64,000 nt of DNA from Acholoe squamosa. Lineage: Eukaryota > Annelida > Polychaeta > Phyllodocida > Polynoidae. The notes below the pieces were generated by a model. The model did no database searches. It saw nothing but the letters and a program-made list of their open reading frames with translations, and was not told the origin of the DNA. Of the stretch, positions 34,440 to 45,933 are shown piece after piece. The stretch lies in the NCBI GenBank assembly GCA_949317995.1, contig OX439051.1:42101250-42165249 (forward strand). The letters are read 5' to 3'. The position numbers and the translations under genes were made by a program. Position 1 is the stretch's first letter. Every line of letters begins with the position of its first letter.

Positions 34440-34752
34440 GCCGCACTTAGACAATTTGACTAATTATGTACTGGTGGGTCTAAATCCAAAGATTCATCAT
34501 CCACTCAGAAGTGTGGATAACGGGGGGCCCGGCCCCCCACAGGGGGGGGGTTAGGGAAAGATTTTTATACTGGATTCTCGGAGTAGGGGGGTCCATAGAG
34601 GACCCAAAGGTACTGTGTGGGCCTGGAACCAGAGGATTGGTTCCCCCAGGCATAGGTAGAGTGACAGGAGGTGACTACAACAAGCTTAATAAGCTTTTTT
34701 TTGTTAACGTTACTAGGGTGTAGTCACCTCCCACCAAGCCTGGGACTGATTA

Positions 34753-37123
34753 TTAGAGGCTAGGCCCCCCTATATTCAGTCCTATAGGGGCTGTAGTGTG
34801 GAGTCTGTGGATCCAGTTAAATTCAGAGACATTCCATAGGCGTTTAGCAGCTTCACTTTGCGGCGGTGCATAGATGAAGTCGACGACATAGATTATCACA
34901 TCATCTATGCCATTATGGCCTGTAGATCTGAAGTGGGCACCAATTTCACTGTCTGCTCTATGGAAGCCAGACTGATTGCTTTTCAGATCTCTTTCTTTGT
35001 CAAAGTGTGTTTTAAAATGCTCTTTGAGTTCACTCCGGGTCTGTCCAACATATTGGATCCCACACTTTCTACATTGTAGACAGTAGATCAGGTTGGAACT
35101 GCAACAGTTCACATTGAACTTACTGGTGTAGGATCTACCAGAGGCAATGCAAGTGATCCTGCCCTCTGTGTTGAGATGTGTGCAATATCTGCATGTACCT
35201 CGAGCAATGCAGTGGTGGGTGTGAGGGGTTGGTGTGGATACCAGCGGCCTCAATTTGGCACGGACCAAGGATTGCCTAATGGATTTGGGTTTCCTATGGG
35301 CAAAGATGGGGCATTTTTTATGAATCTCACGTGTGCTGCAAGATTTGCCCAGAATATCCCAATTTTTCTCAACAATACTTCTCAGGGCATTGCACCATGG
35401 GTTGTATGTGTTGATCAGGATAGTTGGGATATCCTCCACGTCTTTCTTGGGTTTGATAGCGAGTAGTGATTCCATACTGATCTCCAGTGCTTTATGGAAA
35501 GCACTTTGGATGAAGCTGGGTAGCCTCGTCTAACAAAGTATTTGCCTTTGGTGATACAGTGTTTGATGAAGTCTGTCTCCAATGAACAGATTCTACATAT
35601 CCATAGAAACTGTCCATAGGGGATACCCATGATGCAGTGTCTGGGGTGGGCAGCATCTGCGTGGAGGTAATTACCTCTGTCTATAGGTTTGACATACAGA
35701 TCAGTGGTGAGAGGACCTCCGTTGGTAATGCTGACAACAGTATCGAGGAAGTTGACACTGTCCAGTGAGGTCTCGGCAGTGAATTTAATTGTTTCACTCA
35801 CCTCATCTAAATTCACGTACTCCAGGAACTTAATGAGTTCCTCTTGTCCATGTGTCCAGATGAAGAAAATGTCGTCAATAAATCTATACCAGGCCAGAGG
35901 TTGCTTGGGGTAGGTGTATATACGACAGTTTTCAAGGTCACCCATGAAGAGGTTGGCATAGGTGGGGGCTACATGCTGTGCCCATGGCTGTGCCTCCAAC
36001 TTGTAGGTAATGTTTACCATTGAAGTCGAAGTTGTTTTTGGTTAGGACCAAAATGAGCATGTAGGAAATGTCTTCATTGGTGAGATCTCCCGCTTTAGGG
36101 ACTCTGAGTTGGTTCAGAAGTCTATACATCGAGAGATAACCTTTTCTATTGGGTATATTGGTGTAAAGTGAGGTTACATCCAATGTACCTAAGATGGTCC
36201 CTTGGGTACGTCCCCAAGGTCATGCAGTTTGAGGATAAAGTCAGTGGTGTCTTTAAGGTAGGATTTTACCTTGCAAGATATGGGCGGAGGTAAATGTCTA
36301 CCAATGCCGATATCTTTTCAGTAGGACATCCATTAGCTGATACTATTGGACATCCAGGTGGAGGTAAAGTGCCTTTGTGTATCTTAGGGAGAAGGTACAA
36401 TTCAGCAGTTCTATGTTTGGTAGTGACCATTTTGTTGTGTAGGTTAGTAGATAGCCTACCTCTGCGGGCTAACTTATCGAGGAAGGTGGTGATTTCTGCA
36501 TTGTGAAGTGCAGTGAGGTCACTGTCAGTTTCAATGTAAAAATCAGTGTTGGCTAGTTGCCTTTCCCCTTCCTTGATGTAATCCTCCCTGTTTAGGATTA
36601 CTATGGAGCCCCCTTTATCAGCTGAATTTATGACGATAGAGGTGTCACAACTTAGGATTTTAAGGGCTTTTTTCTCATCTTTAGTAAGATTATGAGAACG
36701 AGGACCTTTAAAAAATGTTTTATTAAGGTCTGTCTCATTAGATAGAGCAAAGGCTCTGAGAGGGATCGGGCCTGGTCCAGGGTTCTAGGGGGTGTCCTTT
36801 TTGATGACCTTTGACCTACTTATGGCTTGGGCTATGGGGTCCAAGGTCACTGGTGTAGGTGGAAGGTCATCCTCGGTATCACTATCAGGGTCAGAAATGT
36901 TCTGATCCTGGAAAGGGATAGCTTTATTGGGGTCAAAAAAAGCTCTAAGTTTAAGTTTACGATGGAACTCATCTAGGTCCCGTCTTAGATCTCCCATGTT
37001 GGGTTCTCCTGGTGTGGGGCAGAAATTGAGACCCTTATCTAATACTGATAGTTCGTCCTTGTTGAGAACATGTTTAGATAAATTGACAATTGATACAGGT
37101 TCAACAGCCAACGGATAACACAT
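34753..37123 (-). pseudogene. Penelope-like reverse transcriptase with GIY-YIG endonuclease
   Basis: The N-terminus (NLSKHVLNKDELSVLDKGLN, near 37.09 kb) is the typical Penelope leader. RT blocks follow: LYLLPKIHKGTLPPPGCPIV with PTEKIS near 36.3-36.4 kb, MDVTSLYTNIPN, GGTAMGT, and the catalytic FIDDIFFIW near 35.88 kb. The C-terminal endonuclease has LIYCLQCRKCGIQYVGQT, the GIY-YIG core with its Cys pair, at about 35.05 kb, and ends at 34753. The enzyme primes reverse transcription at nicked ends or telomeres. The coding sequence is in several frames, so this copy is inactive. Confidence 0.9.
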
Positions 37124-37157
37124 ATTTAGAATACATAATATTGGCTCTCAGCCTCAT

Positions 37158-37336
37158 CGGGCTTCCCTAGCCCACTTAAAAGGGTCTATATCTCCTCTTT
37201 CCTATCCCCTCAGGATGTGTGTGGTGCACATATGCCCGGGCACTGACACATTCCTCTGTTAAATTATCAACCTGTGAAGCACGGGATAGCCACTTAGTGC
37301 CGCTAAAGTGCTGTAAAACACAAATCAATCAATCAA
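37158..37336 (+). mobile_element. SINE with AATC tail, copy 2
   Basis: Second copy of the SINE at 3745-3935, here 179 bp with a shorter AATC tail. It is flanked by a perfect 12-bp duplication TCTCAGCCTCAT (37146-37157 and 37337-37348). Same orientation as copy 1. Confidence 0.85.
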
Positions 37337-37348
37337 TCTCAGCCTCAT

Positions 37349-38950
37349 AATGTACTGCATGCCTAATTGATTATCTCAAAAGCCTTGGGCAGCCTACTTG
37401 TCTGAAAGTAGGTGCAAGGTGGAATTTGCATTGACCCTAGACAGTGCTGGTTCCATTCACATATTGAGAAAATGAAAGAGAAGGATGGGAATACAATTGT
37501 ACAATTCTCAGGATATTCTCTCATCTGTTACCTCTTCAGAGCATCAGGCCCAGTGTTATCCATCCTTACATATCTCTAAACGTTACATTCTGGTTCAACT
37601 TCTCTCATAGCAGTGCGATCCCAACAGCGGGTGGTCATGCTGATGGACACTTCTGAGAAGGCATGTTGATCTGTTGCAGTTCATTATCCCCAACAATTTG
37701 GTGTAGTGAATTACTAGTTGACCCTGATAATACTACTGAAGTCCACTGGCATACAGAGCTTGAATATCTTCTACCATTCCACATCACTCACAGTGGACAT
37801 GGTGGTGGATTGGTCTAGCTTACAGAAGAGGGAAGTGTCATCCATATTGTACAAATTGCTCCTATCATATCTAGAAAGCACCTGAAGCTACTGTTGTGAT
37901 GCTGTCACCATCACTATGATCTGCAGTCTCTCTCCATGGATCCTATGAATGGAGATCATCTTCCTGCCTTAGACAATTGATAGCCATCTTTTAGAATAAC
38001 CCAGGGTTTGGACATTGAGATGCTCACCACAGTGCCAAGTCATCTATTGCATCTTTTAAACAGCAATCACAGACTTGACCACTAACTCTGTAATTTATTT
38101 TGCAGGAAGGTTTAATTAATATGGGAGAGAGAAAAAGCATTGTATATTGAATGACAGTGATAGATACATAACTGGAAATGGACAGAATACTTAATGGAGG
38201 GGTTTATTGCATGTGTGAGCACTATCAATGACATCTGACATATAGGCACAAAGTGACAAATAGCTATTAAGATCAAGCTAGCCATCCTAGACAATTGGCT
38301 GGCAAACTGATACAAGAAGTTACCAGCCAATCATCCTCTGTTTTTGCCCTAACTCACAAGAGGCACCCTCTCACCCCAATGCTTTACTGTCTCTCCTATA
38401 CAGATATTTAAAATATAAAGTGTGATTGGAGATCTCAAACTCCCATCTAGTGGAGTTCAATTGAACTATTCTGGATCTGGGGGAAAATAACCCTCCCCCT
38501 ATCTCTAACTTGAGCTGTCATGAAGTAAAAAATTCCATCTTGGGAGTATGAATGCATGGGATAAATAAATGAATAACAACAACAACCCTCACATCATCCA
38601 AACACACATTTACTACCTTGTTCTATTGTGTTATTGTGGCCAACAATTTCACACAACTAGACTGATTTTCTGGGATGAATCTGATCTCTTAACCAAGCCA
38701 GACTCTTACTGATCACTTCAAAATCATAATACTATAGGTTTACTTTAAAAAATTATCTGTCATTTGAGGTCTGTTCAATGATCCTAGCACTCATCATCCC
38801 CAGTAAGGGGAAGTAAGCTAGTAGTTCCTGTCCAGATCTCTATTCTATTTGAACAATGCTCTAGCATAAGCAAGACTATGCCCTTTACCATCAAGGTTCC
38901 CTTTCCCAACCTACGCTACTATTAAGAACTGTATGTTGCAATACATCCCT
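37349..38950. other. Interior of the 7.7-kb element, no gene
   Basis: 1.6 kb with only short ORFs lacking family features. If the element ever had its own transposase it could have been here, but nothing is recognisable. Confidence 0.4.
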
Positions 38951-40234
38951 GAGGCGAGACCTTACACTTATCTGTGACTATCTGCATAGATTTGGGCATG
39001 GGTTCTATGTAAAGCTGCAGTTGCTAGGCAACCACATGACATAGCAATCATTTCTACCTATGTTCATACTATGTGCACAAGGGAGGTATATGCAATTTGA
39101 AATAAGTGAACTATGTCCTTGAGGTGAGACTATGCACAAGCCATAGTATATGCCTACAGGTATGAATCTAGGCATTGTTGCTATGCAAAACTGTTATTGC
39201 TAGGCCACCACACAACCTAGCAACCTTTTATCACCTATATTCCTAGTCTATGATGGAAGTCACAGAAGAGTTATATACAAGTTTACATCAGGGGAGTTTG
39301 TTGCTGGAAGGAAACTATGCAGATATGAGCATTCAAGCATATTTTCAGGCTTGGTTGCTTTGTAAAGCTGCTGTTGCTAGGCAACCACACCACTTAGCAA
39401 CAAAACAAATGTAGCACTGTGTTCTACTAAGCTGATTTATAGGGGGTAGGACCCACCAGATACTTTCTAGACTGCACATTTATGTAATTCAAAGTGACAT
39501 CTAAATCTACTGTCGGCCATTTTGAATTTCAGCTGTATACAGCCTCGCCATTAAATTTTATGAAGTAAAAACATGCATATTCTCAATCAGCACTTTTTTT
39601 AGAATAAGAATCAGGAGAATTGATAAAGATTTAGCATGGAAAATCATCCATTTACATAAAGAGGGAGATTATTGAAATGGAACAGCATCCTATTTGCTCA
39701 AGGTAGTGTCTTTGCGTCCAAGGCAATAATTCTGCAAAATGTCTCATATTACTCAGAAACGTTTGGCCTACATAAATCATATTAAATATTGTGCTTAGAT
39801 GGGGATAAGGGCAAGTTTTATACATGTATCTGGAGCGCATTTAAGATTTTCAGTAAAAAAAAGGAACTTTGTAATTTCAATCTTCCGTCTTCCTGACTGT
39901 CTGGTACACTCAAATCTGTACTTAAAAACATGTATTAGGGCTGAAAAGCTTAATATGTCTTCTTTCCAACAAGACCAATAGCTTCAGGATCCAGACAAGG
40001 TAAGATAGTCTTAGAGCTTAGGAATTGAGCAAACCCCTTGAATAACATGGTACCAAAATTGACCCAAAAGTGGTCTTAACCCGCACATGGATAATGAGCC
40101 AAAACCGGTAGTGCATCCCAAGATAATCAATGTTAACATCTTGAATATTGTTTAGGGGACCCTAAGGATCGAAAAAATACCCGTCACGTTGGGATGTGGA
40201 GGGGGTGCATGGTGGGCCCTATCAGCCCCCGGCC
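38951..40234. repeat. Right long TIR of the 7.7-kb element
   Basis: Inverted match to 32518-33845, ending CAGCCCCCGGCC. Confidence 0.8.
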
Positions 40235-40236
40235 TA

Positions 40237-41350
40237 TATATAGTTGAGAGAATCATCTAATCCTGTTTTCACCTGGATCCTTTCACCCCACATCAAGGGG
40301 ACAAAAATGCTTTTGGAACAAGGGTATCAGGTGGGATAAACAGGTGTTACAACTGTGATAATTACCAAAATGCGACTAACATGTATAAGGGGATTATGGG
40401 TCTTTAGGAGATTAAGACATTCAAAGTCTGTATACAAAAACTACAGGGGGTGGTTAACAGTAGGGGGAATATATAATCTTGTAACAGAGAAGTCAAAGTG
40501 TTTTTTAATTGGATCACTCACTAGCCGAGGTGTGGGGTGCACAGCAGCAGCAGCGTGCATGGCGCCAAAAAAATGGTGGACACGTGCACACCTCCCCGCC
40601 TACCTACCTACCGACCGTAGGACCTCGCGTATAAGGTACGCCCCCCAACTTGAGAGAATGCTATAAAGTGTATCTGCAAGCTTTATTTATTTTTTTATTT
40701 ATTTTTTTGGACATTTTCAGTAGTGATTTATAGTAACCCCTACCTATAAGGTTCACCCTTGAACTTCAGGGGGTCGCACCTAGCCTAATACGTGAGGTAC
40801 TACGGCGCCTACCTACCTACCTGTCTATGCATCACAGGAAAATACCCCAGGGCACGTGTCTGCCACTCTGTCTGTGACTACAAAGGTGGACATGCGGTAA
40901 GTAGATTAAGTCTAACAAAATCGACAAGTTAATCCCCCTTCCTCCTGCCCCTCTTGTCACCATGAGACAACACTTTGATGATCTTAGTTAAACCCTCCTG
41001 CAGTGAACGGTGGGTGACAAACAGATACCCTACCGAGGAAGAATCTCTGTGACTATTTGAATCACAGCCTTTAAGTCTTTTATCTTTTCCCTCTGGGACC
41101 GAGCACACTTAATGATCTAAGGCATCCGTGCCTACAGCAAACGGCAGGTGAAAATAAAAAAACAGACAGATACCCTACCGAGCAAAGGTCTCCGTGAAAA
41201 TGGGATTAAATCTCTTTTGATCGATTTAAAACCACAGTTGAGAGGTTTATCTCAGACGGGTACATAAGGGAGAGTGATATTTTGTTCCCTCACACTTTCT
41301 CCAATGATATTACAGTATAGGATAGTTCAGTCCATACAGTCCTATAGTGA
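40237..41350. other. P1 spacer, no gene
   Basis: 1.1 kb with CTACCTACCTACC runs and repeated CAGATACCCTACCGAG words (two copies near 41.02 and 41.17 kb). No polymerase or other Polinton part was recognised. Confidence 0.4.
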
Positions 41351-41351
41351 A

Positions 41352-43505
41352 GGCCAACCCACCTCTACCCCCCCCCCCCCCATGAAACTAGGTGACCTTG
41401 TGTGTTCAGTATTGGGCCGTATGTAGGATAAGGGGGGTTCTGGAGCTATCATGTATCTTCATGAAAGGGATACCAGATGAAATGAAGAGACCATCTAAGC
41501 TAAAAAATCCTGCTAAATCCAAAAATGATGATCTTTATTCTCAGAATTTGACTGAAAGTACCCAAAAATGATGTTTGATGAGGGAAATATTTTGAAAATG
41601 TTCAAAAATGATGTTGAAAATGATTGAAAATCTTTAAATATAGAACATGTAAATCAGAATTAATATCTCAACCCACATACCCAAATGTCTGCCTATCTCT
41701 CAGTCAGGCAAATTCTGGGCCTGTGCATTGCTCTGCCTATCCCACATACAGCATATCAATTGTGTACCTATCACTCATCCTGCATATCTCTTCAATTCAA
41801 AACATCTACTGTTAAATCTGGTTATCCCTTAAAAGGCCTAACTTATAATGCTTACCCTCACCTTACCTTATCTTATTTGTTCCTTCTTTCCTTTAATCTA
41901 CCTATCCTTAATCTCCCTATCATTCATTTTACTTATTCCTCATGTGACTATCCCTCAGACCCTCATGTTTAATCTGCGCTGTTTATCTGCTATATAAGCC
42001 TTTATTGGTTAACAGTACATTCCTTACCATGTCTACTACTTCAATTTTACTTATACCTGATAATGCCTATCATGAAGCCTACCTATCCCTCATTGTGCCT
42101 ATCCCCCAACTCTGCAAATCCCTCATAGTTGACTTGCACATCTGACCCTTGGACTATGTTTTTTTTTATGTTTGCTCATCTTAAAAGGTACTCTGTGCCT
42201 ATTCCTCAAATTGCTAATTGCTCATACTACCTATCCCCCTTGCTACCCATCCTTACCTATCCCCCATGTGCTCTATATAGCTCTCTTACCTATCTCAACT
42301 CTTTTAACCTACCTGTCACAACCAACCTTCATTATGATGACCATTTCTTAGTCAACCCATCCACCTTATTCATACATCTACCTATCATGCATTCATGCTG
42401 CATATCTTTCAGTTTACCTATATAATGATATGAATAGAGGATATGCATAATGGGGGATAGGTATATTTCACAAGGCATAGACCTGGAGACAGGTGGAAGA
42501 AATGGCACACAAGCTGAAATATGTATAGAGATAGCGGGTCAGACTGACTGAGCTGAGATGGTAAGAAAGTAATATGGAGAGCATGAGGCATAGGCATTCA
42601 TAAGGATTGGTAGCAAGGGGGATAGGTAGCATGAGCAATATCCAGTTTGAGGGATAGGCACAGAGAGTACCTTGTAAGAATCAGCAAATGTAAAACGAGA
42701 AGACATGGGTGCTAGCGACAGATGTGCAAGTCAAATATGAGGGATATACTGAGTTGGGGGATAGGTATAATGAAGGATAGGTAGGCTTTATGACAGGCAT
42801 CGTTAAGGATAGGTAGGATCAAAATAGCAGACATGATAAGCTATGTACTGTTAACAATTAGGGCCTAAATAAACAGATGAACAATACAGTTTAAACATGG
42901 TGGTCTGAGGGATAGTCACCATGAGGGATAGGTAAAATAATTGATAGGCAGATTGATGGTAGGTAAACTATGGGAAACTATAGGACCAGAGAAGATTAGC
43001 TAAAGTAAGGAGTAAGCTTTAGTATCTAAGCCTTTTGGGAGATGGCCTCACTTAACTCAAGATGCTTTGGATTCAAGAGATAGGCAGTATGAGCGATGGG
43101 TAGACAAGGGATAGGCAGTATGTGAGATAGGCAGAGTAATGCACAGTTAGAATACTTGTCAGATTGGGAGATAGGCAGACATTAGGATATGTGCATTGAG
43201 GTGCTAACTCTGGTTTAAATGTTGTGTCTATAAAGACTTCTTATCATTTTGAATATTTTTGTACATCTTTAAAATATTTTCTTCATCAAACCTCATTTTT
43301 GGGTACTTTTAGTCAATTTCTGAGAATCATGATCACAAAATTTGGATTCGGCAGGATTTTTCTGGTCTAGGTGGTTCCTTCTTCTCCTTTAGTATCACCC
43401 TGATAAAGGAATACCACAGCTCCATAAACCACCTAATCCTCCAGAGACATCAACAATGAAGACACAGGGGCACCTAGTTTGATGGGGGGGTAGAGGGGGG
43501 TGGCC
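41352..43505. mobile_element. 2.15-kb fold-back element inserted in P1
   Basis: The whole element is one inverted repeat centred near 42428. The outer arms (GGCCA...CTCTACCCCCCC, and GTACCCAAAAATGA.GTTTGAT) match their reverse complements at the other end. The left arm is rich in CCTATCCC(T/C)CAT, the right arm in ATG(A/G)GGGATAGG. Symmetric inner words also pair (GACTTGCACATCTG near 42133 with CAGATGTGCAAGTC near 42720). No ORF is supported; the ones present are repeat artefacts. End positions are approximate and no target duplication was seen. Confidence 0.8.
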
Positions 43506-43945
43506 TGTCACACTCTACCCATAGACAATGCTCTCAGTGACCTCTCCTATAGTATCTAACCTTCTTGCTTTCTCTGCCACCTTCATCTTGGAAACACTGA
43601 CCTCTCTATAGACTACTACACCATCACCATATTCCCCCACAGATATCGAGATCTTTGCTGATCTGTTCACAGGTGACGCTAACAACGAATTTTATTTCGA
43701 TCCGTACAGATGGTTGGACGCTGGTGGTGGTGGTGGTGGTGCTACTGCTGCTGCTGCTAAACCTAAATCATGCATAGACAACAGAGCTCTGGCTAAAGAT
43801 GCTGAGGCGGGTAAAAAATATCTTGGATGCTGTACAAGATCGCACGTTATTACCATCCCGTCGCCCATGGACATAACTCTTCTGGCTGGAACCTCTAACG
43901 TTCAAGGTACTACCTCACCTACTTGTATATTGTTAAAAGGATAAT
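43506..43945 (+). other. P1 spacer before the terminal gene
   Basis: Contains a pyrimidine tract followed by AG (about 43640) and then an open stretch encoding FYFDPYRWLDAGGGGGG with poly-Gly and poly-Ala from GGT/GCT repeats. It may be the end of a lost P1 gene. No family was assigned. Confidence 0.25.
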
Positions 43946-44548
43946 ATGTGCACTTGCGAACCATTTTACACATGGGAAATAATCAATGCAACAGATGTGC
44001 TGTTCTTTAAAGCACCATTGTTAAAACAAAATGTTCATAAAGGACTCATTTCTAATTGGACATTTCATTCATTGAAAGAGTGTTTCAAAGATGTTTTCTG
44101 GAGAGGGACTGATGTCTTCGCAGACAGATCGATAGGTCTATATCAATTTCACAATCAGAAAACCTGTCTTCTCATCAAGAGGCGGTATACGTTAGAATCT
44201 ACTAATGCTTTAATAATTCTTCTCGAGGAAAACTCAGACTTTTTACGGGAAATGTGTTGTCATAACTCTGAGAGAATATTCAACACCTTCTGTCAAAAGT
44301 GTTTAGATTGTGTGCTCTGTAGAGAGTTTCATTTTGAAAATATACAGAATGCTCTACTGAGAAGCTTCATGTCCGCACGAGCTGAATGGCATACTTGGTA
44401 TTATTCTTCAGCGGCTTTCTATTGTAATTTAGATGAATTGTGGACAGGGTGTATGATTCACACCATTCCTTCATTTCGAAAGAACGCTTGCATGAAAACC
44501 AAATACAAAGATTACACTATGTACAGTCTGGATTATGATAAAAGATGA
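43946..44548 (+). CDS. P1 conserved terminal gene
   Basis: 200 residues, Cys/Trp-rich. It shares spaced blocks with the P2 gene at 61547-62599: C.C....WEII.A, a phenylalanine-rich FF.DVFW stretch, IGLYQFH (P2: IGVYRLH) and RYTLES (P2: RYTLGS). Both are the last rightward gene before the right TIR. No known domain was recognised. The paired cysteines (CHNS, FCQKCLDCVLC) suggest a metal-binding fold. A polyadenylation-like AATAAAATA follows within 40 bp. Confidence 0.6.
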   Translation: MCTCEPFYTWEIINATDVLFFKAPLLKQNVHKGLISNWTFHSLKECFKDVFWRGTDVFADRSIGLYQFHNQKTCLLIKRRYTLESTNALIILLEENSDFLREMCCHNSERIFNTFCQKCLDCVLCREFHFENIQNALLRSFMSARAEWHTWYYSSAAFYCNLDELWTGCMIHTIPSFRKNACMKTKYKDYTMYSLDYDKR

Positions 44549-44611
44549 ATGTATATACTTGTATTTATATTTTTGATAAAATAAAATACAAAAAAAATGA
44601 AATGCATTTGA

Positions 44612-45017
44612 AGTAGTATATATATACATGCAAATTGAGCGCAATGCTTCAGCTACTAACTAGGTCATGACCTACTGGTAGACTGGAAGTGACCTAGTTT
44701 CAGCCAATCAGAGGGCTGGATTTGACAGGAAGTGACGTCATAAGGTCATGACCTAGTTTTTTCAGCCAATCAGAGAGCTGGATTCCATTTGACCTAGTGA
44801 CCTGACCTAGTTGCATAAATTAAGAGAATTGCGCAATACCTAGGGTTGACCTACTTGCATACCGGAAGTGACCTACTAACCTACTTGCAAAACGTATGAC
44901 CTACGTATGAAGGTGTATTGTGCAATGCTTGTAAGAAATTACACAATAGCCATGACTCATGTTCTGATGCAATATTTCTATGGATTTACGCAATACTTAT
45001 GACTCATTTTTGATATC
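44612..45017. repeat. P2 left TIR
   Basis: About 404 bp, inverted match of 62666-63067. Contains CCAATCAGAG twice, AGGTCATGACCTA palindromes, repeated TGACCTACTTGCA, ATTGCGCAAT words and two TGACTCAT sites. Confidence 0.95.
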
Positions 45018-45153
45018 AGATTAAAATGGAACAAAGACACAACTCGGTTCTTTTTTAATTTAATCTTTTTTATTCTTTCTTCGAATCCGAGTACATGCTA
45101 GGTATGAATCATTATAATGATATATTAATGCTTTCAAGCAGAGTACTTGGATA

Positions 45154-45579
45154 TTATTTGGAAAATGAATTCTTGTTGCAGTACCAACTGCACCTGGTCT
45201 TAGCTGGAGTAGGACTTTGACTATGATCCTCTAAGGCACGCATTCTCTCCATCAAATCCTTCAGGGCTCTTCTTCCTATGTCATTCTCCTCCAGAGCTAC
45301 CACTTTGTCCATTAACTCTCCCATAATCATGAGAATCTTGTCTATTACTTCCGCCATGCTCTGAAGCCCGTCTATCATGTCCAATTCACGTTTAACTTTC
45401 CCTCTCACCAACAGGTTGCTCACGTCTGTTTTCACTACTACTTCTTCTGGACTCATTTCGAAATCCATCTCCTCTTCTTCTCTCTTTTCCTCAGCAAGGG
45501 TCTTACTATTTTGTCCATTAAGTTGAAGGGCACCTGAGAAAACCTTTTCACAGTATGGTGTGGGTCCTTGGTGCGACAT
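45154..45579 (-). CDS. P2 coiled-coil ORF
   Basis: 141 residues, predicted largely helical. The region at residues about 55-115 has a heptad-like pattern (MIDGLQSMAEVIDKILMIMG) preceded by an acidic stretch (EEKREEEEMDFE). No family is known to me. It is the leftmost P2 gene and overlaps the protease 3' end in another frame. It could be a real overlapping gene or part of a longer fossil. Confidence 0.4.
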   Translation of the reverse strand: MSHQGPTPYCEKVFSGALQLNGQNSKTLAEEKREEEEMDFEMSPEEVVVKTDVSNLLVRGKVKRELDMIDGLQSMAEVIDKILMIMGELMDKVVALEENDIGRRALKDLMERMRALEDHSQSPTPAKTRCSWYCNKNSFSK

Positions 45580-45928
45580 GTCTGTATTAGGAAGTTAATG
45601 CAGTGGGCTCCACACGTTTTAGCGTAAAAGTTTTGTACTTGTTTTCTGCTAAACGACCCGTGGCCATCTGACGACTTCTGCATGAACCTCTGGTGATATA
45701 TAGTTAATGAAGGTAAGCCATAGGGATCAAAGTAGAACACATTCCCTTCATGAGAAATGTAAAATGCCACCCAGTGCTGTCCAGGTTTAGAGCTTGGATC
45801 TGTGTTACTGACGAAACACATAGAGGGAATCGGTTTTTTAGGACATTGATTACTGGCAAAATTCCCAGGTAGAAACGCCTTGTGTGTGGATGGTTTGCCA
45901 GTGCAGCTGTTATGTCTGAAGTTCTCAT
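45453..45928 (-). pseudogene. P2 adenovirus-type cysteine protease
   Basis: Shows SSKPGQHWVAFYIS (catalytic His), VFYFDPYGLP (Asp), KQVQNFYAKTCGAHCINFLI (Gln and Cys), the triad and oxyanion residues of the adenain-like C5 family. The N-terminal part (RRFYLGIL) also fits. It processes virion precursors. It lies between the coiled-coil ORF and the capsid region, the standard Polinton order. Fossil. Confidence 0.85.
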
Positions 45929-45933
45929 TCTTC

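Larger units (their letters stand above)
34410..37140 (-). mobile_element. Penelope-like element (RT plus GIY-YIG)
   Basis: Minus-strand retroelement inside the 7.7-kb transposon. The order is Penelope N-terminal block, RT, GIY-YIG endonuclease, 3' region with hammerhead-like core. The SINE at 37158-37336 abuts its upstream end. Exact ends are not defined, because no terminal repeats were recognised. Confidence 0.85.
32518..40234. mobile_element. 7.7-kb long-TIR DNA element inserted in P1
   Basis: Both ends start GGCCGGGGGCTGWTAGGGCC and are flanked by TA (32516-32517, 40235-40236). Inverted arms of about 1.3 kb (32518-33845 and 38951-40234) agree at about 90% by eye. The inner part of each arm holds tandem units of about 165 bp (GTTGCTAGG...CATAGCAACC type). 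No transposase was recognised. The interior carries a Penelope-like element and a SINE. The TA flanks hint at a Tc1/mariner-type target rule, but superfamily assignment is not possible from the ends alone. Confidence 0.75.

Noticed and set aside
41624-42425. Plus-strand ORFs in the CCTATCCC region
   Set aside because: They follow the fold-back repeat words and have no domain.
43714-43944. ORF with poly-Gly and poly-Ala
   Set aside because: Start and composition come from GGT and GCT runs; kept only as a possible end of a lost gene.
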